Assembly (NCBI GenBank): GCA_028286345.1
Contig: JAQBRT010000001.1
Span: forward strand, 124,001 to 188,000
Direction: 5' to 3'
DNA: 64,000 nucleotides
Source of the DNA: Candidatus Saccharimonadota bacterium
Lineage (GTDB): Bacteria > Patescibacteriota > Saccharimonadia > Saccharimonadales > UBA4665
Position numbers and translations under genes: made by a program. Under the pieces are notes generated by a model. It was not told where the DNA came from and made no database searches. It saw nothing but the letters and a program-made list of their open reading frames with translations. Positions 51,996 to 60,658 of this stretch are shown here, piece after piece (the stretch's first letter is position 1; each line of letters opens with the position of its first letter).

Positions 51996-52541
51996 TTACT
52001 GGTTAATTGTGATCGGATTCGGCCATACAGCAGTTTTTGATGATGTCGCGTTGGAGAGATTGACAGATACTGTCCAGTCACCACTAACTGGGAACTGGTC
52101 AAAGCTAACCGTGAAGTTGGGGCATACATAGGCATTGTTTTGACGTTCGACCGAATTCTCAACTACTACGTCTGCATAGCCACTGTGCTTGAATGTAAGA
52201 ATACACGTACCGCTGTCTGTGCCGCTTACAATTGTTCCAACGTACACCTTTTTTGCCTGTGAATCTGCGCTAGCTCGGGTTATAGTAATATCAAGTGAGC
52301 CTTCAGGCTTCGTTGTAGGCGTCGAAGAAGGGCTACTACTTTTCCTCTTCTCATTATCAAGGTTATCAGCTGGCGTTGCTGGGGTGTTGTCTATGAAAGC
52401 CCCGGATGTAACCTTCGGCTGGCTAGTGTGCTGGTGTTTTGCCCATATAAGCCCGACTATAACCAGCAAAGCTGCTGTCAAAAGACATAAAAACAAGACT
52501 TTGGGGAGCTTTTTAGATTGCTTTTTGTGACTCTTTTTCAT
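51996..52541 (-). CDS. Membrane-anchored extracellular protein, unknown
   Basis: The product is 181 residues. It has a Lys-rich N-terminus, one membrane helix (about 14-33), a Ser/Thr/Pro linker and a beta-rich domain of about 100 residues with two cysteines (GTCILTF, YVCPNF). The ATG at 52541 is chosen because a TTGCAC-N17-TAATCT promoter (52570-52598) overlaps the longer frame. The domain looks Ig-like. It shares orientation with the lysozyme-like gene 23 bases downstream, so they may be cotranscribed. Confidence 0.7.
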   Translation of the reverse strand: MKKSHKKQSKKLPKVLFLCLLTAALLVIVGLIWAKHQHTSQPKVTSGAFIDNTPATPADNLDNEKRKSSSPSSTPTTKPEGSLDITITRASADSQAKKVYVGTIVSGTDSGTCILTFKHSGYADVVVENSVERQNNAYVCPNFTVSFDQFPVSGDWTVSVNLSNATSSKTAVWPNPITINQ

Positions 52542-52569
52542 ATGTTTATTTTTCAATGGATCACTTACT

Positions 52570-52598
52570 AGATTACCAGAATAAGGGTATTTGTGCAA
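52570..52598 (-). promoter_or_regulatory. Promoter of the anchored-protein/lysozyme-like pair
   Basis: On the minus strand TTGCAC (52593-52598) and TAATCT (52570-52575) are 17 bases apart, giving a leader of about 20 bases to the ATG at 52541. Confidence 0.68.
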
Positions 52599-52617
52599 TA
52601 TTGCGAGCTACTATTAA

Positions 52618-53148
52618 CTAACGGCCGAAATCATCCTCAACCCGCACAATGTCCAGCTCATCAGATGGGTTGGATGGGTCGCTATGCTGCCAGATTTCGG
52701 CGACCACGCCCCAACCCTCAAGGCCGATGAGGCGGTGGTATATGCGTGGATCAAATTGTATGGTTTCACCAGCGGCCAGCTGCAAGACGATGCCTTGCTC
52801 CTGAGTTTCACTCACTATATAGCCAACGGGGCCATAAATAGCTTTCCAAAGCTCAGCACGTCGGTCATGATACTGCCAAGACAGGCGCTTTTCAGGAGCG
52901 ACAATAAGCAATTTAGGGCTGAGTTTGTTGCCATACTTGGAAATCTGGTCCCTGGGAAACTCAGGGAAATAGAGATCGATAAAAGCACCCGTCAAAGACT
53001 CATCAATAACGTAGAAACCACCCCAAGGGCGCTCGGAATCGACGGCTGTAGCCCGCAACCCCAACTCGGACATATATTGGGCAACTTCAGTAAAAACGAC
53101 TTCTTTTGAAGGCTCGGCACCAAGGTCTAGCGCTATATTATCGGCCAT
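52618..53148 (-). CDS. Cupin, mannose-6-phosphate isomerase type II-like
   Basis: The 176-residue protein has a cupin barrel resembling the C-terminal isomerase domain of bifunctional ManC/AlgA proteins: RPWGGFYVI, SPKLLIVAPEKRLSWQYHDR, and RRAELWKAIYGPVGYIV. It would interconvert fructose-6-P and mannose-6-P, supplying the divergent manC and the phosphomannomutase. A GGGAG site five bases before the ATG at 53148 fixes the start; an upstream ATG at 53175 lies inside the TATAAT box. Confidence 0.8.
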   Translation of the reverse strand: MADNIALDLGAEPSKEVVFTEVAQYMSELGLRATAVDSERPWGGFYVIDESLTGAFIDLYFPEFPRDQISKYGNKLSPKLLIVAPEKRLSWQYHDRRAELWKAIYGPVGYIVSETQEQGIVLQLAAGETIQFDPRIYHRLIGLEGWGVVAEIWQHSDPSNPSDELDIVRVEDDFGR

Positions 53149-53173
53149 AAAAACTCCCAAATTACGTCCATTC

Positions 53174-53183
53174 ATTATATACT
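53174..53183. promoter_or_regulatory. Overlapping divergent -10 boxes
   Basis: A minus-strand TATAAT (53174-53179) for the cupin gene and a plus-strand TATACT (53178-53183) for manC share two bases. Polymerase cannot occupy both at once, so expression of the two mannose genes should be mutually competitive. -35 matches are weak on both sides. Confidence 0.55.
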
Positions 53184-53206
53184 AAGCAGGAATTAGAGGG
53201 AGCGTG

Positions 53207-54244
53207 ATGATTGTAGTTATTATTGCTGGTGGCTCGGGAACCAGACTGTGGCCCCTGTCTACACCAGACTATCCAAAGCACTTATTAAAGATCAACGGCG
53301 ATGAGCGGTCCTTGCTACAAAACACCTATGACCGGGCAAAACGCATTGGCACCAAAGTGTTTGTTTTAACTGAAGCCAGCCACGCCCATCATGTTAAAGA
53401 CCAACTACCAGAACTGGACGACACGGCCTTTATTATTGAGCCCGCCCGCCGTAATACAGCCAACTGTATTGTTGCCGGCCTGGAGTACATAGCCGGCTGC
53501 TGCGACAACGACGAGCCAATCGCCTTTATGGCCGCCGACCACTACATTCGTGACGTTGCTGGATTTGAGCATTCGTTTGAAGTTGCTGGTAACATTTCCA
53601 AAGAAGAGGGCAAAATTGTACTTGTCGGGGTTGAACCAGATCACCCGGCTACCGGTTTTGGCTATATTCAAAAAGGCGAGGTGGTTAACAAAGACCAGTT
53701 TGTCTACGCCGTAACCGACTTTAAAGAAAAGCCATCGCACGATGTTGCTCAGCAGTACCTCCAAAGTGGTAATTATCTCTGGAACTGTAGCTACTTTGTG
53801 GCCACCGCCAATACCTTCCTCAAGAATATGGAACAGTTTGCGCCGGACCTGTTAGAAAACTACAACAAGCTGCAAGCTGCAGAAAACAGCGAGGCTTACG
53901 TAGAGACCTACCTAGGCTTTGAAAACATTTCTATCGACTATGCCCTGATCGAAAAAGTTAAAGATTTGCTTGTCGTTCCCGCTTCATTTGACTGGATGGA
54001 CCTTGGTTCGTTTTCTGACATTGCCAAAGCCGTTGCGACCGACGAAGTTGGCAATAGTATTCTTGGTAAAGTCGAAACAGAAGAGGTTAACAACACTTTC
54101 ATCGAAAACCACGAAGACAAGCCAATCGCGGTCATCGGCCTAGACAACTGCATCGTTATTAATACCCCTGACGGCATTCTGGTCACTCGCAAAGATATGT
54201 CACAAAAAGTCGGTGACATTAGTAAACGGCTTGCTGCTAAATAA
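53207..54244 (+). CDS. manC: Mannose-1-phosphate guanylyltransferase
   Basis: The 345-residue monofunctional enzyme has the nucleotidyltransferase start GGSGTRLWPLSTPDYPKHLL, IEPARRNTANCI, MAADHYIRD, EKPSHDVAQQYL and FDWMDLGSF. It makes GDP-mannose from mannose-1-P and GTP. The fused isomerase domain seen in many homologues is a separate cupin gene here. I chose the ATG at 53207 because GGAG is five bases upstream; a GTG at 53204 is too close. Confidence 0.95.
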   Translation: MIVVIIAGGSGTRLWPLSTPDYPKHLLKINGDERSLLQNTYDRAKRIGTKVFVLTEASHAHHVKDQLPELDDTAFIIEPARRNTANCIVAGLEYIAGCCDNDEPIAFMAADHYIRDVAGFEHSFEVAGNISKEEGKIVLVGVEPDHPATGFGYIQKGEVVNKDQFVYAVTDFKEKPSHDVAQQYLQSGNYLWNCSYFVATANTFLKNMEQFAPDLLENYNKLQAAENSEAYVETYLGFENISIDYALIEKVKDLLVVPASFDWMDLGSFSDIAKAVATDEVGNSILGKVETEEVNNTFIENHEDKPIAVIGLDNCIVINTPDGILVTRKDMSQKVGDISKRLAAK

Positions 54245-55776
54245 TGACCGTTCGCAACTCGCTAACTTACGAACCAGTTGAACTTGCCTTTGGTACCTCA
54301 GGCTTGCGCGGCCTGGTTACCGATATGACTGACCTAGAGTGTTACATTAACGCATTTGGTTTCTTAAAGTACCTGCAGAAAACAGACAGCCTAAGTGCTG
54401 GTGCAACCATCTACCTCGGTGGTGATTTGCGCCAGAGTACACCACGCATTATGGCCGTGATGGTGGCAGCGATTACCGACGCTGGCTTACAAGTTGTTAA
54501 CTGCGGCCTGCTGCCAACTCCGGCCGTCGCCTTTTACGCCCAGCAAAAGGGTGCACCTTGCATCATGGTCACCGGCAGCCATATCCCGGCTGACCGTAAC
54601 GGCATTAAGTTTTATAAGACCGCTGGCGAGTTATTAAAAACTGACGAGGCAGGCATGAAGCAGCAAGTTGCCGCGGTGCGCCAAGAAGCCTATAGCCAAG
54701 AGGCCGGCAGCAACTTTGGTGACAATGGCAGCCTCAAAGAATTACCAGCAGTTCCGGCAGTTAACCCGGAACCTGAGCAGGTTTACCTAGACCGCTACAA
54801 AAGCGTCTTTAACGACCGGCCATTTGCCAGCAAGCAAATTATTATGTACCAGCACAGCGCTGTTGGCCGCGACCTGATCGTAAAACTTTTCACGGAGCTT
54901 GGCGCCGATGTCGTGCCCGTGGAACGCTCAGATACTTTCGTATCAATCGACACCGAGAACGTTACCGACGAAGACAAAGCCCTATTTAAGCAATTTGCCA
55001 CTACCTACCCAGGCAACTTTGCAATTATTTCTACCGATGGCGACAGCGACCGCCCATTTGTGATTGATGCAGAAGGCCGGTTCCATAATGGCGATGTGCT
55101 TGGCTGTGTGGTGGCAGACTACTTGGGTGCCAAATTTGCAGCCCTGCCAATTAGCGCCAACGATGCCGCCGATACTTACTGTGCAGAAAAGGGTATTGAA
55201 CTCGTCCACACCAAAATTGGTTCGCCCTACGTTATTGCTGCCATGAACGCCGCCGATCCAGCACTAACCCCCCGTGTTTCGTGGGAAGTTAATGGCGGCT
55301 TCTTGCTCGGCACACCAGTACAGGTTAATGGCCAGACCCTTGAGGTCCTACCAACCCGCGACGCCGTCCTGCCAATCATCTGCGCCCTCTTAGCGGCCCT
55401 GCAAAGCAACCAGACGGTTGCAGAACTGTTTGCAGCCCTACCAGCCCGTTACACCAGCGCGGGGCTGGTCAACAGCACCGATGAAGCCATCCAGCCTTAC
55501 CGCGCCATTGCCAGCGACCAAGCAGCCATGCAGAGCCTAGCTGAAAGCGTTTTTGCTGGCAGCCTGCTAGGTACGCTCACCGGCCTAGACATTACCGACG
55601 GCCTACGCCTCAGTTTCTCAAGCGGCGATGTCATCCATCTGCGCCCATCCGGCAATGCGCCGCAGTTCCGGGTTTATAGCAACGCCGGCAGCCAAGACCG
55701 GGCCGACCAACTGGTTAAAGAAGCGACTGCACCCGGCGGCTATATAGAACAATTACTTAATAGACTGGCAGCTTAA
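54244..55776 (+). CDS. manB: Phosphomannomutase/phosphoglucomutase
   Basis: The 510-residue protein has all four hexose-phosphate mutase motifs: TGSHIPADRNGIKF (phosphoserine near 111), the metal loop STDGDSDRP (about 264-272), the sugar loop EVNGGFLLG and the phosphate-binding RPSGNAPQFRVY. It converts mannose-6-P to mannose-1-P for ManC, and possibly glucose-6-P as well. Its ATG shares one base with the manC stop. TGSHIP in place of the usual TASHNP is a recognised variant. Confidence 0.93.
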   Translation: MTVRNSLTYEPVELAFGTSGLRGLVTDMTDLECYINAFGFLKYLQKTDSLSAGATIYLGGDLRQSTPRIMAVMVAAITDAGLQVVNCGLLPTPAVAFYAQQKGAPCIMVTGSHIPADRNGIKFYKTAGELLKTDEAGMKQQVAAVRQEAYSQEAGSNFGDNGSLKELPAVPAVNPEPEQVYLDRYKSVFNDRPFASKQIIMYQHSAVGRDLIVKLFTELGADVVPVERSDTFVSIDTENVTDEDKALFKQFATTYPGNFAIISTDGDSDRPFVIDAEGRFHNGDVLGCVVADYLGAKFAALPISANDAADTYCAEKGIELVHTKIGSPYVIAAMNAADPALTPRVSWEVNGGFLLGTPVQVNGQTLEVLPTRDAVLPIICALLAALQSNQTVAELFAALPARYTSAGLVNSTDEAIQPYRAIASDQAAMQSLAESVFAGSLLGTLTGLDITDGLRLSFSSGDVIHLRPSGNAPQFRVYSNAGSQDRADQLVKEATAPGGYIEQLLNRLAA

Positions 55777-56292
55777 ATGGACGACCAAGATATTCAAAAC
55801 CTCGCCGACCAGCTCAAACAATTCGAGCCCGGCTTTTTGCCCTACCCAATTTTTGAGCAAGTTGCCCGGATTGTGGCGCTGCCAATTGTCGAGTTTGTGC
55901 CACTACGCAGGCAAGGTGATAGCATCCAAGTTTTACTAATTAGGCGTCCAGCTAATGACCCGATTTTTCCGGGCATGGAGCACACGCCCGGCACCGTCAT
56001 CCGCGCCACAGATGCCAGTGACGGCCAGCAAGACAGCTGGGCAGCTTTTGATCGTATCCTAAAAGACGAGCTACAGGGAACGTCTACTGGTGATCCACAT
56101 TATGTTGGCAGTATGTTCCATCACAGCAAGCGCGGTGCCGAGCAGGCACAGATTTATTGGGTTGAAGTATCTGGCGAATCAGCCGTTGGAACATTTTATG
56201 ATATCGAGCAACTCCCTACGGAACTGATGGAATCACAGCGGAAATTTATTGCCTTGGCGGCCCAGGACTTTGCCAAGCGCCGGAGCGACTAA
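55777..56292 (+). CDS. Nudix-like protein
   Basis: The 171-residue protein begins directly after the preceding stop. The central part has VLLIRRPANDPIFPGMEHTP and AFDRILKDELQGTS, which resemble the W-x-F-PGG and REUxEExGU parts of a Nudix fold, but the box is degenerate, with several of the expected glutamates missing. It may bind rather than hydrolyse a nucleotide substrate, perhaps a nucleotide sugar given the neighbours. Assignment is moderate. Confidence 0.6.
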   Translation: MDDQDIQNLADQLKQFEPGFLPYPIFEQVARIVALPIVEFVPLRRQGDSIQVLLIRRPANDPIFPGMEHTPGTVIRATDASDGQQDSWAAFDRILKDELQGTSTGDPHYVGSMFHHSKRGAEQAQIYWVEVSGESAVGTFYDIEQLPTELMESQRKFIALAAQDFAKRRSD

Positions 56293-56294
56293 TA

Positions 56295-57296
56295 ATGAGC
56301 GAACTTGAGCCAAACGTAGTCGTGGTTGGCGGTGGGACAGGCAGCTTTACGCTGCTCCAAGAACTCAAGCTGCTCACCCCCAATCTTACGGCCGTGGTCA
56401 ATATGTGCGATGACGGTGGCTCAACCGGTATGCTGCGTGATGAACTCGGTGTGCTGCCACCCGGCGATGTCCGCCAGTGCCTTGTAGCCCTCAGCGAAAC
56501 GCCAAAAATGCGCGATGTCTTTAACTACCGCTTTAGCGAGGGCAGCTTTAAAAACCAGTCGCTCGGCAACATTATACTGGCAGGACTCGAAAAGCAGCAC
56601 GGCAACTTTGCCGAAGCCGTCGAGGTTGCCAGCGAACTCCTTAATATTCACGGTCGAGTTGTACCCGTTAGCCTCGAAAACTACAAACTAGTCATGCATG
56701 ATGGTGACCAGACGCTGTCGGGCCAAAGCGTAATTGATAAGCATGCAATTACATCGGATAACCCACGGGTAGAGCTTGATCCACCGGCCCAGATATCCGA
56801 CAAAGCAAGCCAAGCTTTTATAGAAGCCGAAATGATCGTCATTGCACCAGGTAACTTGTATAGCTCACTAGTTCCTACACTCGCAGTCGGTGGCGTAGCA
56901 GAAGCCATTAAAGCCTCCAAGGCCACAAAAGTCATGGTAACCAATCTTGTTAATAAGCCAGGCCAAACCGACGGCTGGTCGGCAGCTGACTACGCGATAA
57001 CGGTCGAGCGTTATGTAGGCAAGGGCCAGCTCGATTACATTTTGTATAACAACGCCCCACCAGACGCCCTGCTGCTGGCCAAGTATGCAGCAGATGGTGA
57101 GTTTCCGCTTGAGGCCAACGAAGCAGCACTTAGCGTGCTCCGGGCGCAGGCAATTGGTGCCAGCTTGGTCGCCCAAGAGATTTTTGCCCCAGACCCAAAC
57201 GATACCATCCTGAGGCGCACATTAATCCGGCATAATGCCGTGTTGGTGCGTGAGCTACTGCAAAGCCTGCTGCCGTGGCAGCGTATTGTACCGTGA
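56295..57296 (+). CDS. YvcK/CofD-like (gluconeogenesis factor) family protein
   Basis: The 333-residue protein has VVVVGGGTGSFTLLQELK, then VNMCDDGGSTGMLRDELGVL and PPGDVRQCLVALSE, the hallmark of YvcK/CofD-like proteins. Further motifs are GNIILAGLEK and APGNLYSSLVPTLAVGG. In Bacillus YvcK binds UDP-GlcNAc-type ligands and affects cell wall growth and carbon use. The usual whiA and rapZ partners are not next to it. It starts two bases after the Nudix-like gene. Confidence 0.92.
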   Translation: MSELEPNVVVVGGGTGSFTLLQELKLLTPNLTAVVNMCDDGGSTGMLRDELGVLPPGDVRQCLVALSETPKMRDVFNYRFSEGSFKNQSLGNIILAGLEKQHGNFAEAVEVASELLNIHGRVVPVSLENYKLVMHDGDQTLSGQSVIDKHAITSDNPRVELDPPAQISDKASQAFIEAEMIVIAPGNLYSSLVPTLAVGGVAEAIKASKATKVMVTNLVNKPGQTDGWSAADYAITVERYVGKGQLDYILYNNAPPDALLLAKYAADGEFPLEANEAALSVLRAQAIGASLVAQEIFAPDPNDTILRRTLIRHNAVLVRELLQSLLPWQRIVP

Positions 57297-57314
57297 CCGT
57301 AAACACTCTAGAAT
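57286..57314 (+). promoter_or_regulatory. Promoter of the methyltransferase gene
   Basis: TTGTAC (57286-57291, inside the end of the YvcK-like gene) and TAGAAT (57309-57314) are 17 bases apart, with about 35 bases of leader to the GTG at 57356. Confidence 0.75.
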
Positions 57315-57355
57315 AAAACAAAGCATTTGATACACCCTAACAGAGAGGACAGTTT

Positions 57356-58021
57356 GTGGCCCAGACCAAGCAGCGCATCAACAAAGCAGATTTAAAGGCA
57401 ACGCCAGAAGTCGAAGACTTTGGCCATAAGTACACCGAAGAAGGTAGTGGAAAAGTTGGCGCTCGCCTGCTTGATGGTTACTTTACCTCTGTTGCTGAAT
57501 TGGTAAAAGCCTCGGGCGTCACCACCGGCAAAGCAATTGAGCTTGGCTGTGGCGAAGGCTATTCTACGCAGCGCCTACGCGCCATGCTGCCTGAGAACGT
57601 GCAGCTTCAGGCTTCTGAATATGTTAAATCTCTGGTTCCCAAAGCCCAAAAACTGAACCCCGACGTTAAAGTCACCCAAGAAAGTGTTTACGAACTAAAG
57701 CACAAAAACGGCACTTTTGACGTCGTCTTTTTGCTCGAAGTACTTGAACACCTCGACTATCCAGACCTAGCATTGGCTGAAATACAGCGCGTCCTGAAGC
57801 CGGGTGGCTACCTGATTTTAGGTGTGCCACGTGAGCCACTTTGGCGGGCACTCAACATGAGCCGTGGTAAGTACCTCAAAGACCTAGGTAACACGCCAGG
57901 CCATCTCAACCACTGGAGTAAGCTGACGCTGAAGAAGTTCATGACCAAGAACTTTACCAAACCACAGACGGTCAAAAGCCCGCTGCCATGGACCCAGGTA
58001 CTGGTTAAAAAGCCCGAATAA
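57356..58021 (+). CDS. Class I SAM-dependent methyltransferase
   Basis: The 221-residue protein starts at GTG behind a GAGAGGAC ribosome site. It has the SAM-binding AIELGCGEGYSTQRLR, the FDVVFLLEVLEHLDYPD acidic loop and VLKPGGYLILGVPRE, all typical of the Methyltransf_11 group. The substrate is unknown; the location suggests a sugar or lipid of the envelope. The C-terminal NTPGHLNHWSKLTLKKFM stretch recurs in polysaccharide-locus methyltransferases. Confidence 0.88.
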   Translation: MAQTKQRINKADLKATPEVEDFGHKYTEEGSGKVGARLLDGYFTSVAELVKASGVTTGKAIELGCGEGYSTQRLRAMLPENVQLQASEYVKSLVPKAQKLNPDVKVTQESVYELKHKNGTFDVVFLLEVLEHLDYPDLALAEIQRVLKPGGYLILGVPREPLWRALNMSRGKYLKDLGNTPGHLNHWSKLTLKKFMTKNFTKPQTVKSPLPWTQVLVKKPE

Positions 58022-58022
58022 G

Positions 58023-59135
58023 TTACTTGTTAGCTAGAGCCTGTGTAATAAACTCTTGGGTGTTGCGGCTAAACTCGGCAACCGAGAACTGTTTGGCGCT
58101 TTCAGAAATTGCGTCGTACTTGAATGACTTAGTGAGTGCAGTTTCGAGGGCGGGTACCAAACTTTTAACAGTTTGTTTATCAAAAAACAGGCCGGTTTTG
58201 CCGTCGATAATGTAATCGAGCGCGCCGCCTTTTTTATAAGCAATAACAGGGGTACCAGCAGCTAGGGCCTCGACGGCTACAATGCCAAAATCGTCAACGT
58301 TAGGAAAGATAAAACCGAGTGCAGATTGGAAGTGCTCAACAATGTCGTTGTCGTTGACGTTGGTTAGGAAAGTAATGTTGCGGCCAGCCATTTTCTCTAA
58401 GCGCTTGTGCTCTGGACCGTTGCCAATAACTACCAACGGCACCTTTAGCTCGTTGCAGGCGGCAATCGCTAGGTCGATGCGCTTGTAGGGCGTTTGGCGT
58501 CCGGCAACCACAAAGCCGTGGCGCAATACTGGCGTGCCGCGGAGCTTAAAGCGGTCGGTCTCGACAGGCGGGTAAATGACTGACGATTCACGGCGGTAGT
58601 GCTTCTTGATCATCGCCTGGGTGTGCGTGGAATTGGTAATGATGTGCGTTGGGTGTTTGGCTGCCCGGAAGTCCCAGCGCTTGAGCGGATCAATAAGTAG
58701 GCGTAATCCGAGGCGGGCCAGCCAGTTAAGGCCGATTGGGAAGCCAGGCCGGGCCATATATTCTTGGCTGCGGATCCAGTAATACTGGGTAGGTGAGTGC
58801 ATGTAGCAAACGTGGACGGTGTTTTTGCCCGTCTTAACGCCCTTAGCCTCAGCGCCGCTGCTGGAAATAACCAAATCGTAATCCGACAAATCAAGCCGGC
58901 TAAACGTCCAGGCCCGCAGTAGGGGCAGGAACTTTTTGAGGCGCTTTGGTAGACGTTGCAGCCAGGTAGTACGGATGTCGGCATCAAGGAACCAGTCGAT
59001 TTTACTAGGATCGTACTGCGAGGTAAAAATAGGAGCCTCAGGATACAATTTGTGCAATTCCAGCACTACGCGCTCAGCGCCGCCAATGCCAGTTAGCCAA
59101 TCACAAACAATCGCCACTTTTAGGTTACTAGCCAC
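58023..59135 (-). CDS. GT4 mannosyltransferase-like glycosyltransferase
   Basis: The 370-residue protein starts at GTG, sharing one base with the stop of the sugar transferase upstream. It has VAIVCDWLTGIGGAERVVLE, HSPTQYYWIRSQEYM, HGFVVAGRQTPYKRIDLAIA and FPNVDDFGIVAVEALAAG, a pattern familiar from WbaZ-type mannosyltransferases. It probably adds the second sugar after the initiating transferase, judging by the coupling of the two genes. Confidence 0.9.
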   Translation of the reverse strand: MASNLKVAIVCDWLTGIGGAERVVLELHKLYPEAPIFTSQYDPSKIDWFLDADIRTTWLQRLPKRLKKFLPLLRAWTFSRLDLSDYDLVISSSGAEAKGVKTGKNTVHVCYMHSPTQYYWIRSQEYMARPGFPIGLNWLARLGLRLLIDPLKRWDFRAAKHPTHIITNSTHTQAMIKKHYRRESSVIYPPVETDRFKLRGTPVLRHGFVVAGRQTPYKRIDLAIAACNELKVPLVVIGNGPEHKRLEKMAGRNITFLTNVNDNDIVEHFQSALGFIFPNVDDFGIVAVEALAAGTPVIAYKKGGALDYIIDGKTGLFFDKQTVKSLVPALETALTKSFKYDAISESAKQFSVAEFSRNTQEFITQALANK

Positions 59136-60568
59136 TAGATTGCGCCCCGATGGAAGAAAACAATAGAGACAGTTTTAACCAGGATGACAATATCGCCCCA
59201 GAAGCTCCAGTTCTGTACATAGTAGAGGTCGAGTTTGCGGCGTTCGTCAAAACTAATGTCGCGGCGGCCAGAGATCTGGGCCAGGCCGGTCAGGCCGGAT
59301 TTAACGCTCAGGATGAGGCTTTTTTGGGCAAACTGGTCTAGTTCGGCAGCAATCAGTGCGCGCGGCCCAACCAGGCTAATATCGCCACGTACAACGTTGA
59401 GCAGCTGTGGCAGTTCATCGAGGCTGGTTTTACGTAGCCAGCGGCCAAGTGGCGTAATGCGCGGGTCGTTTGCCAAGAAGTCGCCATTGTCGCGGTACTG
59501 TTTGATAAGTTCTGGCTTGCCCATTTTGGCAAAGGCTTCTTCTGGGTCGAGGCCATTATAGGCCATCTTATTGGAACGGAACTTAAAGATGTTTACCCGG
59601 CTGTCAAAACGGCTGAGGCGTTCTTGGCGGAAAAAGACCGGGCCGTTATCGCTGAGTTTTATGGCAAGGGCAATTAGCAACATAAACGGCGATGCAATAA
59701 CTAGCGCGATGGTCCCCAGGATAATATCAGTCAGGCGCTTAACCACCCGGCCCCAACCAATTAGTGCAGTTTGGTGTACGGCAATCACTGGGATCGACTG
59801 GAACAAATCAACTTCAATCTTGCCAACCAGTAGCTCGCTATTACCTGGCACAAAGCGGTAGGCAACATGATGCTTCTGGGCAAAACTTAAAATATCGTTG
59901 TTTTTACTGGGGTCGGTGTAGAGTTCGGTCTGGATGATGGTGTGTAGCGGGTCGTCAAACTGCCGGCCGATAGCTTCATTGAAAGTTTTGTATTGTTTAA
60001 GGCCGTCGTAGCTTTTGGAAGCCCGGGCCGCAACGACGCCTAAAATCTTGTAGCCGGTAACGCGCGTATCGCTGAGTGCCTTTACGAGTGTGGCAGTAGT
60101 ATTATTGTCGCCAATCAAGAGAACGTTATTAATACCGATCCCAAAACTAAACAACTCACGCCGGAAACCGCGGGCAGTGGTGCGGAAGAGCAAAGCAAAG
60201 AAGAAAGCCAAGCCAAAGCTGTAGACGGTGACTAAGCGGGCAGGGAAGATCGTGACATCGGCAATGTAGCTGTAGCTAATAACAAACAAGATGCCAATGA
60301 ACGAGCCTATTAGCAGGCGCCCAAACTCATTAAAACGGCGTTCATAAATACGGGAGTTGTAGAGGCCAAGCAAACCAAACAGCAGTAGCCAGAACGGAAT
60401 AAGGCTAATCAGTGCCAAAATATAGTCACTTGCCTTAACTGGGGCGCTCAGCGCCACGTGGCTGAGGCTAACACGTAAAATGTAGGCGATCGTGAAAGCC
60501 ATAACTATGGCCAAAGCGTCACCCACCAGTAAGCAAAAGTTATAGACGAGAGAGGCGTTATTTTTCAT
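59135..60568 (-). CDS. Initiating polyprenyl-phosphate sugar phosphotransferase (WbaP-like)
   Basis: The 477-residue protein has four N-terminal helices, a Rossmann-like middle domain ([19 protein letters not shown]), a fifth hydrophobic segment near 281-305, then the bacterial sugar transferase domain with [34 protein letters not shown] and the [10 protein letters not shown] segment. It transfers a sugar-1-phosphate to the polyprenyl phosphate carrier, the first step of glycan assembly. A TATAAT box about 35 bases before the ATG is the likely promoter. Confidence 0.94.
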   Translation of the reverse strand: MKNNASLVYNFCLLVGDALAIVMAFTIAYILRVSLSHVALSAPVKASDYILALISLIPFWLLLFGLLGLYNSRIYERRFNEFGRLLIGSFIGILFVISYSYIADVTIFPARLVTVYSFGLAFFFALLFRTTARGFRRELFSFGIGINNVLLIGDNNTTATLVKALSDTRVTGYKILGVVAARASKSYDGLKQYKTFNEAIGRQFDDPLHTIIQTELYTDPSKNNDILSFAQKHHVAYRFVPGNSELLVGKIEVDLFQSIPVIAVHQTALIGWGRVVKRLTDIILGTIALVIASPFMLLIALAIKLSDNGPVFFRQERLSRFDSRVNIFKFRSNKMAYNGLDPEEAFAKMGKPELIKQYRDNGDFLANDPRITPLGRWLRKTSLDELPQLLNVVRGDISLVGPRALIAAELDQFAQKSLILSVKSGLTGLAQISGRRDISFDERRKLDLYYVQNWSFWGDIVILVKTVSIVFFHRGAI

Positions 60569-60658
60569 GAGGCATGCTTTTTCAGTGATTGCTAATCTGT
60601 TGATTATACCACTTTTGCCCTAGAGTCGCCGTGGTCGAGGTATACTAAAGCTAAGCTC

